From JANSWP01 sp041941305 (lineage in GTDB: Bacteria; Bacteroidota; Bacteroidia; Chitinophagales; Saprospiraceae), in NCBI GenBank assembly GCA_041941305.1, contig JBGTQJ010000007.1, forward strand, positions 62,001 to 126,000: DNA of 64,000 nt, read 5' to 3'. The position numbers and the translations under genes are program-made. Shown in pieces: positions 51,430 through 61,700 of the stretch; positions within the stretch are counted from its first letter, which is position 1, and each line of letters begins with the position of its first letter. The notes under the pieces were generated by a model that worked only from the letters and a program-made list of their open reading frames with translations, did not search any database and was not told where the DNA came from.

Positions 51430-54090
51430 ATGGACGATACGAAAAAAAACACTTCCAGTTCTAACGGAACTCCTACAAATAATGGCCAACACCCAAATGG
51501 CGATGGACAGAATATCATTTCACTCAAAGGCATGTACAAGGATTATTTCCTCGATTATGCCTCTTATGTGATTCTAGAGCGTGCAGTGCCCTCTATTGAA
51601 GATGGTTGTAAACCTGTACAGCGGCGGATTCTGCATTCTATGAAAGCAATGGACGATGGACGGTACCATAAAGTAGCCAATATCATCGGACAAACCATGC
51701 AGTATCATCCGCATGGGGATGCTGCAATTGGCGATGCATTGGTAAAATTGGGACAAAAAGATTTGATGATTGATTGTCAGGGGAACTGGGGAGATAACAG
51801 AACAGGAGACAGGGCTGCGGCACCACGTTATATTGAGGCAAGGTTGACCAAGTTTGCGCTTGATGTAGCTTTCAATTCCCAAACAACTGAATGGCAAATC
51901 AGCTATGATGGGCGGAAAAAAGAACCTGTCAATTTGCCAATGAAATTTCCATTGTTGCTGGCACAGGGAACAGATGGAATTGCAGTGGGACTTTCTACAA
52001 AAATATTGCCTCACAATTTTATCGAATTGATCAAGGCTTCCATAAAAATATTGGAAGGCAAACGAGTGAAAATATATCCGGATTTTGATACAGGTGGATT
52101 GATTGATGTCAGTGAATACAATAATGGAAAGCGAGGGGGGAGAGTAAAAGTACGTGCCAGGATAGAAAAATTGGACAAAAACACCTTGGTTATCAAGGAC
52201 TTACCTTATGGTGTAACGACTACTGGGCTTCAGGACAATATTGTCAAAGCCAATGACAAGGGCAAAATAAAAATCAAGAAGGTTACAGACAATACTGCAG
52301 CTGAAGTAGAAATTTTGGTGGAGCTGGCTCCTGGTATTTCGCCCGATGTGACCATGGATGCCCTATATGCTTTCACAGATTGTGAAGTTTCTATTTCTCC
52401 CAATGCTTGTGTGATTGTAGATGACAAGCCAGTTTTTACAACTGTAGAAGAAATTTTAAGCATATGTACGGAAAGTACGAAAGAATTGCTCCGCTGGGAG
52501 TTGGAAATCAAAAAAGCCGAGCTTGAAGAAAAGTGGCATTTCGCGAGTTTAGAAAAGATTTTTATTGAAAACAGAATTTACCGCGAAATTGAAGAATGTG
52601 AGACCTGGGAAGCCGTGATTGAGACCATAGATCGTGAATTGAAAAAATACGTCGCCACGCCAAAAGATCCTGCCAAAAAAGGAGATGGACGTGTCACTTT
52701 AATGCGGGATGTGACAGAGGATGATATCGTGCGACTTACAGAAATCAAAATTAAGCGCATTTCCAAATACAATTCTTTCAAGGCAGATGAACGGATTGCA
52801 GAAATTGAAGCGGGGCTGGAGCAAGTCAAAAAGGATTTGGCAAACCTGATTGCTTTCACCATTGCGTATTTTGAAAACCTGCTTGAAAAATATGGTAAAG
52901 GAAAAGAACGCAAAACTGAAATCACTTCTTTCGATACCATTCGCGCCACCCAGGTAGTCGCCAATAATGCCAAATTGTATATCAATGCAAAAGAAGGATT
53001 CATAGGCACGGGCATGAAGAAAGACGAATTTGTCTGTGATTGCTCTGACATTGACGACATCATTTGCTTTATGAAAGATGGCAAATTCAAAGTCGTCCGA
53101 ATTTCAGACAAGGTCTTTGTAGGAAAGAATATCATTCACACTGCTGTTTGGAAAAAAGGAGATGACCGTACAACCTATAATTTGATTTACGTGGATGGCA
53201 AATCCGGTCGTTCAATGGGCAAACGCTTCAATGTGACTGCCATCACTCGAGATCGAGATTATGATTTAACTAAAGGCACCAAAAATTCCAAGGTGCTCTA
53301 TTTTACTTCCAATCCAAACGGTGAAGCAGAAGTTGTGACCATTCAACTATCACAAGGTTGTCGTGCTAAAAAGAAATTATTTGATTTCGATTTTGGCGAA
53401 TTGGCGATTAAGGGGCGTGGTTCAGGAGGAAACATCGTAACCAGATATCCTGTCCGAAAAATTACCCAGAAGGAAGTTGGACAATCTACCCTTGGCGCTA
53501 TCAAAATCTGGATGGATTCGGTGAGTGGTCGATTAAACACAGAAGAGCGGGGTACCTACCTGGGAGCTTTCGACACAGGCAATCAAATTTTGGTGATTTA
53601 CAAAGACGGTTCCTATGAAATTACCGATTACGAATTAACCAATCGCTACGAAGCCAAAGATGTCATCTGGATTGGAAAATTTGATCCGGAAGCTATAGTG
53701 AGTGCGTTATACTACGACGGTAACAAAAAATGGTCAATCGTCAAGCGCTTCAAGATAGAAACCAATAAACCCAAGCAACGCTTCAATTTCATCACTGAGC
53801 ATCGAATGTCCAAGTTGCTATTTGCAACCACCACTCCAAATGTAAAGCTGAATTATTCCACCAAAATCAACAATAAAAAAATGGCGGGAGTGTTAGACTT
53901 TGATGACTTTATTGATGTCAAAGGCTGGAAATCTTTAGGTAATAAACTTGCAGATAACAAGGTGACAGGAGTAAAAGAAGTTGTAGAAGAAAAAGCCACT
54001 CCAGCCGCCGGTTCAGGTGAGGAAAAATTACAAGCTGGCGATACCATTGAATTTGACCTGGAAGACAATGGACAAGCAAAGTTATTCTAA
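51430..54090 (+). CDS. parC: DNA topoisomerase IV subunit A
   Basis: 886 residues from the ATG at 51430 (MDDTKKNTSSSNG). The breakage-reunion domain has the QRRILHSMKAMDDGR segment, HPHGDAAIGDALVKLGQ and the catalytic tyrosine Y134 (AAAPRYIEARL). The C-terminal half (about 480-830) is a beta-pinwheel. It is longer than GyrA-type and matches the Bacteroidota topoisomerase IV A subunit, which decatenates daughter chromosomes with ParE. GyrA as an alternative is less likely: no GyrA-box (QRRGGKG) is seen. ParE is not adjacent. Two -7 boxes lie upstream. Confidence 0.9.
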   Translation: MDDTKKNTSSSNGTPTNNGQHPNGDGQNIISLKGMYKDYFLDYASYVILERAVPSIEDGCKPVQRRILHSMKAMDDGRYHKVANIIGQTMQYHPHGDAAIGDALVKLGQKDLMIDCQGNWGDNRTGDRAAAPRYIEARLTKFALDVAFNSQTTEWQISYDGRKKEPVNLPMKFPLLLAQGTDGIAVGLSTKILPHNFIELIKASIKILEGKRVKIYPDFDTGGLIDVSEYNNGKRGGRVKVRARIEKLDKNTLVIKDLPYGVTTTGLQDNIVKANDKGKIKIKKVTDNTAAEVEILVELAPGISPDVTMDALYAFTDCEVSISPNACVIVDDKPVFTTVEEILSICTESTKELLRWELEIKKAELEEKWHFASLEKIFIENRIYREIEECETWEAVIETIDRELKKYVATPKDPAKKGDGRVTLMRDVTEDDIVRLTEIKIKRISKYNSFKADERIAEIEAGLEQVKKDLANLIAFTIAYFENLLEKYGKGKERKTEITSFDTIRATQVVANNAKLYINAKEGFIGTGMKKDEFVCDCSDIDDIICFMKDGKFKVVRISDKVFVGKNIIHTAVWKKGDDRTTYNLIYVDGKSGRSMGKRFNVTAITRDRDYDLTKGTKNSKVLYFTSNPNGEAEVVTIQLSQGCRAKKKLFDFDFGELAIKGRGSGGNIVTRYPVRKITQKEVGQSTLGAIKIWMDSVSGRLNTEERGTYLGAFDTGNQILVIYKDGSYEITDYELTNRYEAKDVIWIGKFDPEAIVSALYYDGNKKWSIVKRFKIETNKPKQRFNFITEHRMSKLLFATTTPNVKLNYSTKINNKKMAGVLDFDDFIDVKGWKSLGNKLADNKVTGVKEVVEEKATPAAGSGEEKLQAGDTIEFDLEDNGQAKLF

Positions 54091-54119
54091 ATGCTTAAAT
54101 CTTTAGTGAACAGGAAAAC

Positions 54120-54308
54120 ATGCTTTCAGAAAGAGAAAAAAGAATCATCCAAGTAAAGGGAGAAATAGAATATTATAAAGAAATAATGTTGGAACTCTAT
54201 TACAAAGATGAACCCCTGGATGAACGGGAAACTGAAATTTTAAGAGCAGCAATTGAACATTTAACTGAATTAGAGGAAGAACTTGTATTTCTTCAAAAAA
54301 TGAAATAA
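54120..54308 (+). CDS. Small helical protein of unknown function
   Basis: 62 residues. Entirely alpha-helical and highly charged (LSEREKRIIQVKGEIEYYKE; ERETEILRAAIEHLTELEEEL), coiled-coil-like. A GGA-type purine run lies just before the start (AACAGGAAAACATG). It follows parC by 29 bp and precedes a second small helical gene by 23 bp, so the three may be co-transcribed. No family recognised. Confidence 0.6.
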   Translation: MLSEREKRIIQVKGEIEYYKEIMLELYYKDEPLDERETEILRAAIEHLTELEEELVFLQKMK

Positions 54309-54331
54309 CTTATTTTTCAAATGTCTATATC

Positions 54332-54526
54332 ATGATTACAAAAGAAAAATTAATAAAGGCCAATAAACATCTTAAGAAAGCTACTGAATTGGTTAAAGAA
54401 TCAAAAGAAGCAGGAGACAAATTTAAAAGTGATGAAATTCAACCTTTGATAGATCAAGTTAGAGATTTAAAACAAAAATTGGTTGAACGCTTAGAAAAGG
54501 AAGAAACCAGGTTAATCAAAAATTAA
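54332..54526 (+). CDS. Small helical protein of unknown function
   Basis: 64 residues, predicted as two helices with strong charge periodicity (KLIKANKHLKKATELVKES; DQVRDLKQKLVERLEKEETR). No cysteine, no signal peptide. Directly downstream of the similarly sized gene at 54120. It may be a coiled-coil partner of that protein; this is inference from size and position. The coding potential is plausible (lysine/glutamate-rich, AT-rich third positions) but unproven. Confidence 0.58.
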   Translation: MITKEKLIKANKHLKKATELVKESKEAGDKFKSDEIQPLIDQVRDLKQKLVERLEKEETRLIKN

Positions 54527-54587
54527 ATGGTTCAATACCCCTTTTAAAACTGCCTCCTTCAAGAATTTTTATACCTTCCTTCATTAT

Positions 54588-57461
54588 TCATTCCTTCATC
54601 TCATACCCTTGATTAATTCCTTTCTCAATAGCCGGAACTCCCCGCTTCATCCATTGTGGCATGGGCTCATCCTTTAAATAGTGATCAAAAAACTGTTGCA
54701 TTCGGATATTGAAATCTTTTCGATTTTGGAACTTCATTGCCCAGTGGGGATCGCCATTGTAATTCAGTAGCCAGGCTGGTTTTCCAAGTCTACGCAAGCC
54801 TACAAAATATTCGATGCCTTGATACCAGGGAACTGCACCATCTTTGTCGTTGTGCATGATAAGCACAGGTGTATTGACTTTATCGAGGAAGAAGATAGGT
54901 GAATTCTCCAAATAACGCAGCGGGTAATCCCAAATAGTACCACCTATGCGGCTTTGTGTTTTTTCGTACTGGAACATTCTGCTCAAACCACTCCCCCAAC
55001 GAATACCACCATAAGCCGAAAACATATTGACTACAGGTGCTCCTGATTCAGCACAACGGAAAATATCTGTTTTTGTGAGCAAATAGGCAATTTGATATCC
55101 TCCCCAACTGTGTCCTTGTACACCAATTCTCTCCTTGTCAATAAAGCCATCATTGATTAAAGCAGTTACACCACTCACAACAGCGTTCAAACAACTTTCG
55201 CCAGGATAACCCACGCGATAGGGCACATCTGGATTAAAAATAACATAGCCACGGCTGATGTAAAAACTATAATTGATGGTAGAACGGCCGGGAGATGGGG
55301 GTCTATGACTGTGTAGTCTATCTGAACTTTTTTCATAGAAATTGACAATCATTGGATATTTCCTGGAAGGATCAAAATTTTCAGGATAGTAGAGCATTCC
55401 AGTAAGTGTGTTCCCGTTTAAGTCCGTCCAGGTATACAACTCATTGCTTCCCCAGAAATAGTCGCTTTGCTGAGGATTGGCATTACTGACTCGTTTCGGA
55501 TTTTGGAAAGAAAGATCTGAATACAAATAATCGGGAAATACCTGAAAGCTCTGTTTTGTAAAAATTAATTTATCTGCATCCTTTGCCTTCATCGGACGAC
55601 TTGAATAACTAAAATCGTCCATGACAATGGTAGCAGGTTTTCCTGCATTCATTCTCAAAAAACCATAGCCGCTAGCTTTAGTCTTCTCATTAAATACATG
55701 CAACAACATTCGCTCATCAGGATTGATGAATCTAGCCTCAGGATCCAGCCGAACATAGCGGTATCGCATTTGATTTGCCCTTCCCTGTGTGAGATTTACA
55801 GGACGGTCTCTTCCTGTGGCATCAATTTTCCAAATATCGTAGCGATCATAAATCAATACGTATCGATCCCCTTCCAACCATCCTGCAGTACCGTAGGAAC
55901 CCGGATAAGAAGGGGAGTCATGTTTTTCGTTACTATAGGAAACCCTTGAATTGTCTGTAATCTGAACCGTTTTGTCATCTGCGATAGAATAGGCATACCA
56001 GGCAGTGTCTGGGCTACTGAACCAGGTCACAAAACTCGCACCTGGAGACAGGGATAAGCTACCCTTGATGTTTTCACCAAATTGTTTTCGCGTACCATTT
56101 TTCAAATCAACAATGTAAGCATCATTGCCATAGGGAAACCCTTCCCAGGAAATCTGTTTCCAATAGGGCAGTTGATTGAACCCCAGTGCAATATTCGCGT
56201 TTCCTTCATCACCCAGCCGAACATCCGGGATTTCCATTCCACCTATCTGTACAAAACGATTTTCTGCAGTATGCCATACCATTCGATAGGTTTTGCTTTT
56301 TTCCTGAGACAAGCGATTGTTTTGCTGTGTATGCAAAACTGCATCATCCCAATGCCATACTTCAACTTTTACTATTTCATCATCCAGTAAGCTCGTATCT
56401 TGTAAAATTGGATTAGGTGCAATGCCGAAATACAATTTGGAGCCATCCCTGGAAAAGGAAGGACGTCCATTTTCGCTGACCCGCCAATCTTCTGGTAAAA
56501 AGGAAGAAAGTGTATCTGCCAAAATCATTGCTTCCTCCGCTCCATCTTTCCAATAGCATAGACCATAAGGGGCAATTTGCATATCCAGTGTATCCAGATT
56601 GACATGAAATGCCACCTGAGTGCCTTTTTTGTCAAAAGTCAGATTTTTGTACTCACCCTCACCTGTATACAGTGGATTGAGCTCCTCACTTTTGCAATCA
56701 AATAAATAAACACCTTCTAAAAAAGTAGAATCTTTGCCAGTTGTTCTTGCCAAAAACCGGGTGCCTTCCTCTGCCATTGCATAGTCTTTCACAAATTCCA
56801 CAATTCGTTCCTCTCCTGTTGCCAGGTTTCTGAGGACCAGTTTAGTACCATTCTTTTTGCTTTCTTTTTTTGCTTTTTCCTTCTTGTCTTTTTTGCCTTT
56901 CCCTGCCTTTGTTTTTGTGGAATCCGGCATCTCTATTATAGTCGTATCTAAGGGTTCCATCTTGGTGGAGTCCACAGTTGTGGTATCCTTTTCCGGTTTT
57001 TCAACTTCTTTATGATAAGCCAGCCAGCCTGACCACTTTTCAGGCAATTTAAATGATTTGACATTTGCTATTTTGGTCAATTCGCCGGTACTCAAATTCA
57101 AAATCCCCAAGGTATCTTTTGGCAATTTATCTTTTTTGACTTTCTGCCGCTTTTGCATCCTAATCGTATCTTCATAGGGCTTTATTTTAAATATGACAAA
57201 CTGATTGTCCGCACTAATTTTTGCGCCTTCGCCTCGTTCATAACTTTGGGTTACCTCCGTTTGTGCATTCCACACATTTAAAACAGCATCTCCCTCTTCT
57301 GCTTTTAAAGAATAGGTTACCCAATTTCCATCATTTGAAAAAGAGGTTCCCTGTATTCGATTCCAGGAGACCAATTCTTCATGATCCAGTTGTTTTTTTT
57401 GAGCAAAAGTGGTGGAACAAGTCCACAGGATTATCGCCAATGTAAAGGTCAGTTGTTTCAT
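54588..57461 (-). CDS. S9 family (prolyl oligopeptidase-type) secreted peptidase
   Basis: 957 residues. Signal peptide ending TTFAQ at about 21. An N-terminal beta-propeller/DPP-like region, interrupted near 180-205 by a Lys-rich low-complexity insert (KAGKGKKDKKEKAKKES), is followed by the alpha/beta-hydrolase domain with Ser in GHSWGGYQ, Asp in MHNDKDGAVPW and His in GDPHWAM. These form the catalytic triad of S9 peptidases. Likely a periplasmic or outer-membrane oligopeptidase. Its last codons lie in a TTCATTC-rich tract. Confidence 0.92.
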   Translation of the reverse strand: MKQLTFTLAIILWTCSTTFAQKKQLDHEELVSWNRIQGTSFSNDGNWVTYSLKAEEGDAVLNVWNAQTEVTQSYERGEGAKISADNQFVIFKIKPYEDTIRMQKRQKVKKDKLPKDTLGILNLSTGELTKIANVKSFKLPEKWSGWLAYHKEVEKPEKDTTTVDSTKMEPLDTTIIEMPDSTKTKAGKGKKDKKEKAKKESKKNGTKLVLRNLATGEERIVEFVKDYAMAEEGTRFLARTTGKDSTFLEGVYLFDCKSEELNPLYTGEGEYKNLTFDKKGTQVAFHVNLDTLDMQIAPYGLCYWKDGAEEAMILADTLSSFLPEDWRVSENGRPSFSRDGSKLYFGIAPNPILQDTSLLDDEIVKVEVWHWDDAVLHTQQNNRLSQEKSKTYRMVWHTAENRFVQIGGMEIPDVRLGDEGNANIALGFNQLPYWKQISWEGFPYGNDAYIVDLKNGTRKQFGENIKGSLSLSPGASFVTWFSSPDTAWYAYSIADDKTVQITDNSRVSYSNEKHDSPSYPGSYGTAGWLEGDRYVLIYDRYDIWKIDATGRDRPVNLTQGRANQMRYRYVRLDPEARFINPDERMLLHVFNEKTKASGYGFLRMNAGKPATIVMDDFSYSSRPMKAKDADKLIFTKQSFQVFPDYLYSDLSFQNPKRVSNANPQQSDYFWGSNELYTWTDLNGNTLTGMLYYPENFDPSRKYPMIVNFYEKSSDRLHSHRPPSPGRSTINYSFYISRGYVIFNPDVPYRVGYPGESCLNAVVSGVTALINDGFIDKERIGVQGHSWGGYQIAYLLTKTDIFRCAESGAPVVNMFSAYGGIRWGSGLSRMFQYEKTQSRIGGTIWDYPLRYLENSPIFFLDKVNTPVLIMHNDKDGAVPWYQGIEYFVGLRRLGKPAWLLNYNGDPHWAMKFQNRKDFNIRMQQFFDHYLKDEPMPQWMKRGVPAIEKGINQGYEMKE

Positions 57462-57491
57462 ACGTATTAGTTTTTTTATAAGAGGTCGAAA

Positions 57492-58691
57492 TTAGGAAAA
57501 AGTTAGCTCTTTAAAATTTTCAATGATTTTTTCTGCAAATACTTCTTCATTTATCGCATAAGGCAATCGAATCAATTGCCGGTTTTTATCCTGGATCACC
57601 TCCTGTTCCAAAGTATCAAAAAGGGCCTGATCTGCCTTTGGATCATGAAAAGGTTGGCCTGCTACCGAAAGAAGTGAAACTCCTTTCTCAGGCATAAAAA
57701 ACCGAACGGGCGCTTGCATTTGATTCAACTTTCCAGCAATCCATTTCCCCATTTGGATATTTTCTTCAACAGTTGTGCGCATCAAGGTTACTTCTGAATT
57801 GTGCTGATAGAGCAGTCGGTTTTTATATTTTTCCGGAACAGTCAGAATGCCTCCAAAATTGACCATATCCAGTGCGCCAACAGACCCGACATATGGAATT
57901 TTTTGACGGATGATGGCTCCAAACCTATCCTCTCCTGCACTCATAATTCCTCCCATCAGTAAGTCACAAACTTCAGTGGTGGTGATGTCTATTACATGTT
58001 TGATATATCCTGAATCAATCAATTTTTCCATAGAACGACCACCTGTACCGGTAGCATGAAACACTAAACAATCGTATTCTTTCTCCAAGGCATTTCGAAG
58101 GTAATTGACACAAGGAGTCGTCACCCCAAACATGGTCATCCCAAGGGCAGGTTTGGTGATGGTATAGTCTGGAATTTCTTCCTGCATCATGCCAATCAGC
58201 GCATTGGCAGCATTGCTCAAAATGGTATTGGAGATTTGATTTATCCCAGCAATATCAGTAACCGAATACATCATGCATATATCACTTGCTCCTACATAAG
58301 GTGCTATATTTCCAGAAGCAACAGTAGAGACCATCACTTTTGGTAAGCCGATTGGCAATACTCGTAATCCTTTTGTAATCAAAGAGGTACCACCAGAACC
58401 ACCTAAGCCAATCACTCCCCCAATATTCATTTGTCGGAATAAAAACGCTTCCAAAGCTTCTGACATGGCGATGACAGCATCTCCACGACCTTCGTTTTTC
58501 TCAAGAAGGTTTTTTCGGAATGGATGGTAGTGAGCAATTTGAGCATTGGAGATATCTGTTGGAAATGAATGCTTGGTCGTCCCAACATCCACCAAAAGGC
58601 AAGGCAACCCTGCATTCTTGATTTTATTTTTCACAAAATTGAGCTCTTCAAATTTTGTGTCACAAGTTCCGATGATATATGCTTTTTTCAT
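57492..58691 (-). CDS. Tm-1-like ATP-binding domain protein (UPF0261)
   Basis: 399 residues. Starts AYIIGTCDTKFEELNFVKNKI; the glycine-rich GVIGLGGSGGTSLITKGLRVLP and later ATGTGGRSMEKLIDSG are those of the UPF0261/Tm-1-like family, whose plant member binds tobamovirus replicase. Two Rossmann-like domains. In bacteria it is usually beside a TIM-barrel (PEP-hydrolase-like) partner; none is adjacent here. Cytoplasmic; bacterial function unknown. It follows the giant ThuA-domain gene on the same strand. Confidence 0.9.
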   Translation of the reverse strand: MKKAYIIGTCDTKFEELNFVKNKIKNAGLPCLLVDVGTTKHSFPTDISNAQIAHYHPFRKNLLEKNEGRGDAVIAMSEALEAFLFRQMNIGGVIGLGGSGGTSLITKGLRVLPIGLPKVMVSTVASGNIAPYVGASDICMMYSVTDIAGINQISNTILSNAANALIGMMQEEIPDYTITKPALGMTMFGVTTPCVNYLRNALEKEYDCLVFHATGTGGRSMEKLIDSGYIKHVIDITTTEVCDLLMGGIMSAGEDRFGAIIRQKIPYVGSVGALDMVNFGGILTVPEKYKNRLLYQHNSEVTLMRTTVEENIQMGKWIAGKLNQMQAPVRFFMPEKGVSLLSVAGQPFHDPKADQALFDTLEQEVIQDKNRQLIRLPYAINEEVFAEKIIENFKELTFS

Positions 58692-58695
58692 AAAA

Positions 58696-58718
58696 GTAGC
58701 TCCGTCTGCCAGGCGGAG
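58696..58718. repeat. 23-bp GTAGCTCCG palindromic repeat, copy 2
   Basis: GTAGCTCCGTCTGCCAGG then CGGAG, related to 51397-51419. A second CTCCGTCT-complement (AGACGGAG) occurs at 58754-58761, next to the stop of the ThuA-domain gene, so a larger inverted repeat spans 58700-58761, the whole gap between the two genes. Confidence 0.6.
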
Positions 58719-58761
58719 TATTTAAGATTTAAAGAATAGCTTTTCCATATCGTAGACGGAG

Positions 58762-61700
58762 TTAATTGACAACTTTAACAACCTCCATCACCCCATTCAT
58801 CATCTTCCAATGCCCTGGAAATGTACAAACATATGGATATTCCCCAGGCACATCTGGCACTTCAAAACGCAGATGAAAAGTTTGCCCGGGATCTACTAAA
58901 ACAGTAGAAGCCAGGACATGGGGAATATTCGGGATATAACCCCGGGCTGGTCCAGAAGGGATCTTGGCTATATGTTCAGCAGCAGCACCAACTACCTCCA
59001 GGCTTCCTGGTTTTACAATAAGCAGGTTGTGCTGCATATCATCATTATTTTCAAATACAATTTCTACAGTGGTACCAGCAGTAACACTAAAAGATTTTTG
59101 ATCATATTGCATTTGTCCTGGAAGGGTTTTCAGGAAAATTTGTTGATCAGCCGGGCTTTCATTTTGGGCTTTCAGTTCCGCCGCAAATTGATTGGCATAA
59201 GGACCATAATTCTTTAAAAATAACTCTAAGGGAGTGGCACCATCAGCAAATGCGTCCCCTTTTTCCTCAAAAATTTTTTCAATTTTGTATTTCCAGATAC
59301 CTGAAAGGTTTCTTTGGCTTTTTTCAAACTGAATAAAAACATCTTCTACCTCACCATGAAACCCACCATTGCCATTCGTATCCTCAACTCGTATGGCAAT
59401 TACATTTCTTCCAGTTTTTAGGAGTCCCTTTGGGATATCATAGACCCTCGGTACTTTCCATTTTTGAATAAGGCTCCCCACTGGCAAACCATTTATAAAG
59501 GTTTCGTCAGAATCATCAATTGGTCCTAAAAATAATTTGCTAGCTGAGTTAGCTTCTCTTGCACTTAGGTTGATGGTTTTTCGAAACCAGACCACTCCAT
59601 CAAAACCTGCAAATCTTTCAATCCCTGATGCTTCCCAAACACCTGGTATTTGATAGTTTTTCCAGTCTGCAACATTTAAATTCATTGATTCCCAATGAAC
59701 AGCATCTTGCGCTGTATCTGGAATAGAATCTAGTAAAGATGGAGCTTCAGCATGCAAGTGTTTTATCAAACTGTTTGAATGTTTAACCATTGCCACATAG
59801 ATAGCTGGTGCTAACCATTGATCCTTTACAAAATTGCTATCTTGATTGAGTTTGTATAAAAGAGCACCAACTTCATCAATGCCCGCCATCTCACAGAGTG
59901 CCCAAAGAGCAGTCAAACGTACTTGCCCATCTTCATCGTGAAAAGCATCAGAGGCAAACATTTTCCCAAAAGTTTCTTCATTTCTTGGCAATACCTGAAT
60001 GGCTGCTTTGCGAACGCCTGCTGCTGAGTGATTCAATGCCTGCTCTGCAATTAGTAAAGCTTTTTGATGGCTACCATCCAAGGCACCCAAACCATGGATC
60101 GTCCAAAGTGCATGTACCGCGGGGCTATTCAAACCAATTTCGTCGGTGTTTTGATTCTCAACAAGCTTGAATAAATCAGATAATACATCTTGCTTACCCC
60201 GTTCTACCAAAAGCCTCTGAGCATGCATTCGCCAAAGCAAGTTTTTGCTTTTCAAGGCTTTAATCAGCGCCTTAGGATTGTCTTGTTTTAAATTTGGCTG
60301 TTTTGAATTGCGACCATTTTTATAGACGATGCGATAAATCCTGCCTCGTTCTTTGTCTCTCAAGGGTTGTAAATAGGCATTGCCCGTACCAGTCTCGAAT
60401 CCTTCCGGAGTAGGATTGTGCTGAACAATGAAATTGTACCAATCCAAAACCCAAAGCGCACCATCTGGCCCAACTTCGGCATGAACAGGTGAAACCCATT
60501 CATCAGCACTCGCCAGCATATTCCAACCGTCTTTTTCTTCAAAACCACTGCCCGCTTTCTCCAAAATGGCTCTATGCAACAAATGGGCTGTAGGCTCACA
60601 CACGAAAGCAACTCGATTCCAATATTCTTTTGGGAAACTCCGGGCAGTATATAGATTATGACCGGCAGCTGCAGTAAAACCACCGAAAACATCTACTTGC
60701 CTAATGTTTTGAGTATTCGGATGAACCCCATAATGACCATCAATCTTAATAACTTCCCGCCCTTCCATATCGGTAACACCTTCCAAATAGGTTGCAGGCA
60801 ATGCCCAAAAGGCACTATGGGTATTATTGGCTGTAGAAACAAATACATCGAAACTTTCTGAAAAGCCCAAGCCCCAGGTATTGTTGGTAGTCGCCCCCAT
60901 AAATTCCATTTTGGAACCATCTGGGCGAAAGCGGTAAATCCCTTGTCGAAACTCTATAGAGTCTCCGCCGACTCTTCCTTTAAAACCTGCATAGCCTACT
61001 GTTCCCCAAATCCAATTGTCAAAACCATATTTCAAGTTGGACGGTCCTGCATGGGTATCTGAAATATCCCATCCCGTCATGAGTATTTCCCGGACATCGG
61101 CTTTGTCATCTCCATCCGTATCTTTTAAAAAAAGAAATTGAGGCGCCTGGGCAACGATAAGTCCATCATTGGCAAAAACCAAACTCGTAGGGATGCTTAA
61201 ATTATCGGCAAAAACCGTAACCTTGTCTGCTTTTCCATCACCATCTGTATCTTCCAAAATTTTGATTTTGTCATTTCCTTCTCCATTTGCTGGACGGATG
61301 TCATTTGGGTAATCAGTTGTTTCCAATAACCACAATCTGCCTTTTTCATCCCAAGCCATGGAAACTGGCTTTTTGATGTCTGGCTCAGACGCAAAAAGGG
61401 ATAGTTCAAATCCAGGAGGAATTTGAGTCAAAGCCAAAGATTCTTCAGGGGAAAGGGGCTCCTGTAATTGAGGGGGTGGGTCACGCTCCTCGTAATTGGG
61501 AATACTGGCTTCAGAATATTTTAAAGAGGGAAACGACAATAAGGACAATTGTGAACTCAACTCCTCTCCTACAGCCCACAAAATGCCTCTTTCCATCAAA
61601 TCGTGAAAACCAGGGTTATTCCAGGTTCTTTCATCGTGACCATAAGCTGTGTAAAAAACCCTGCCTTTTCCATAGGTACTCACCCAGGTCCAGGGTTCGC

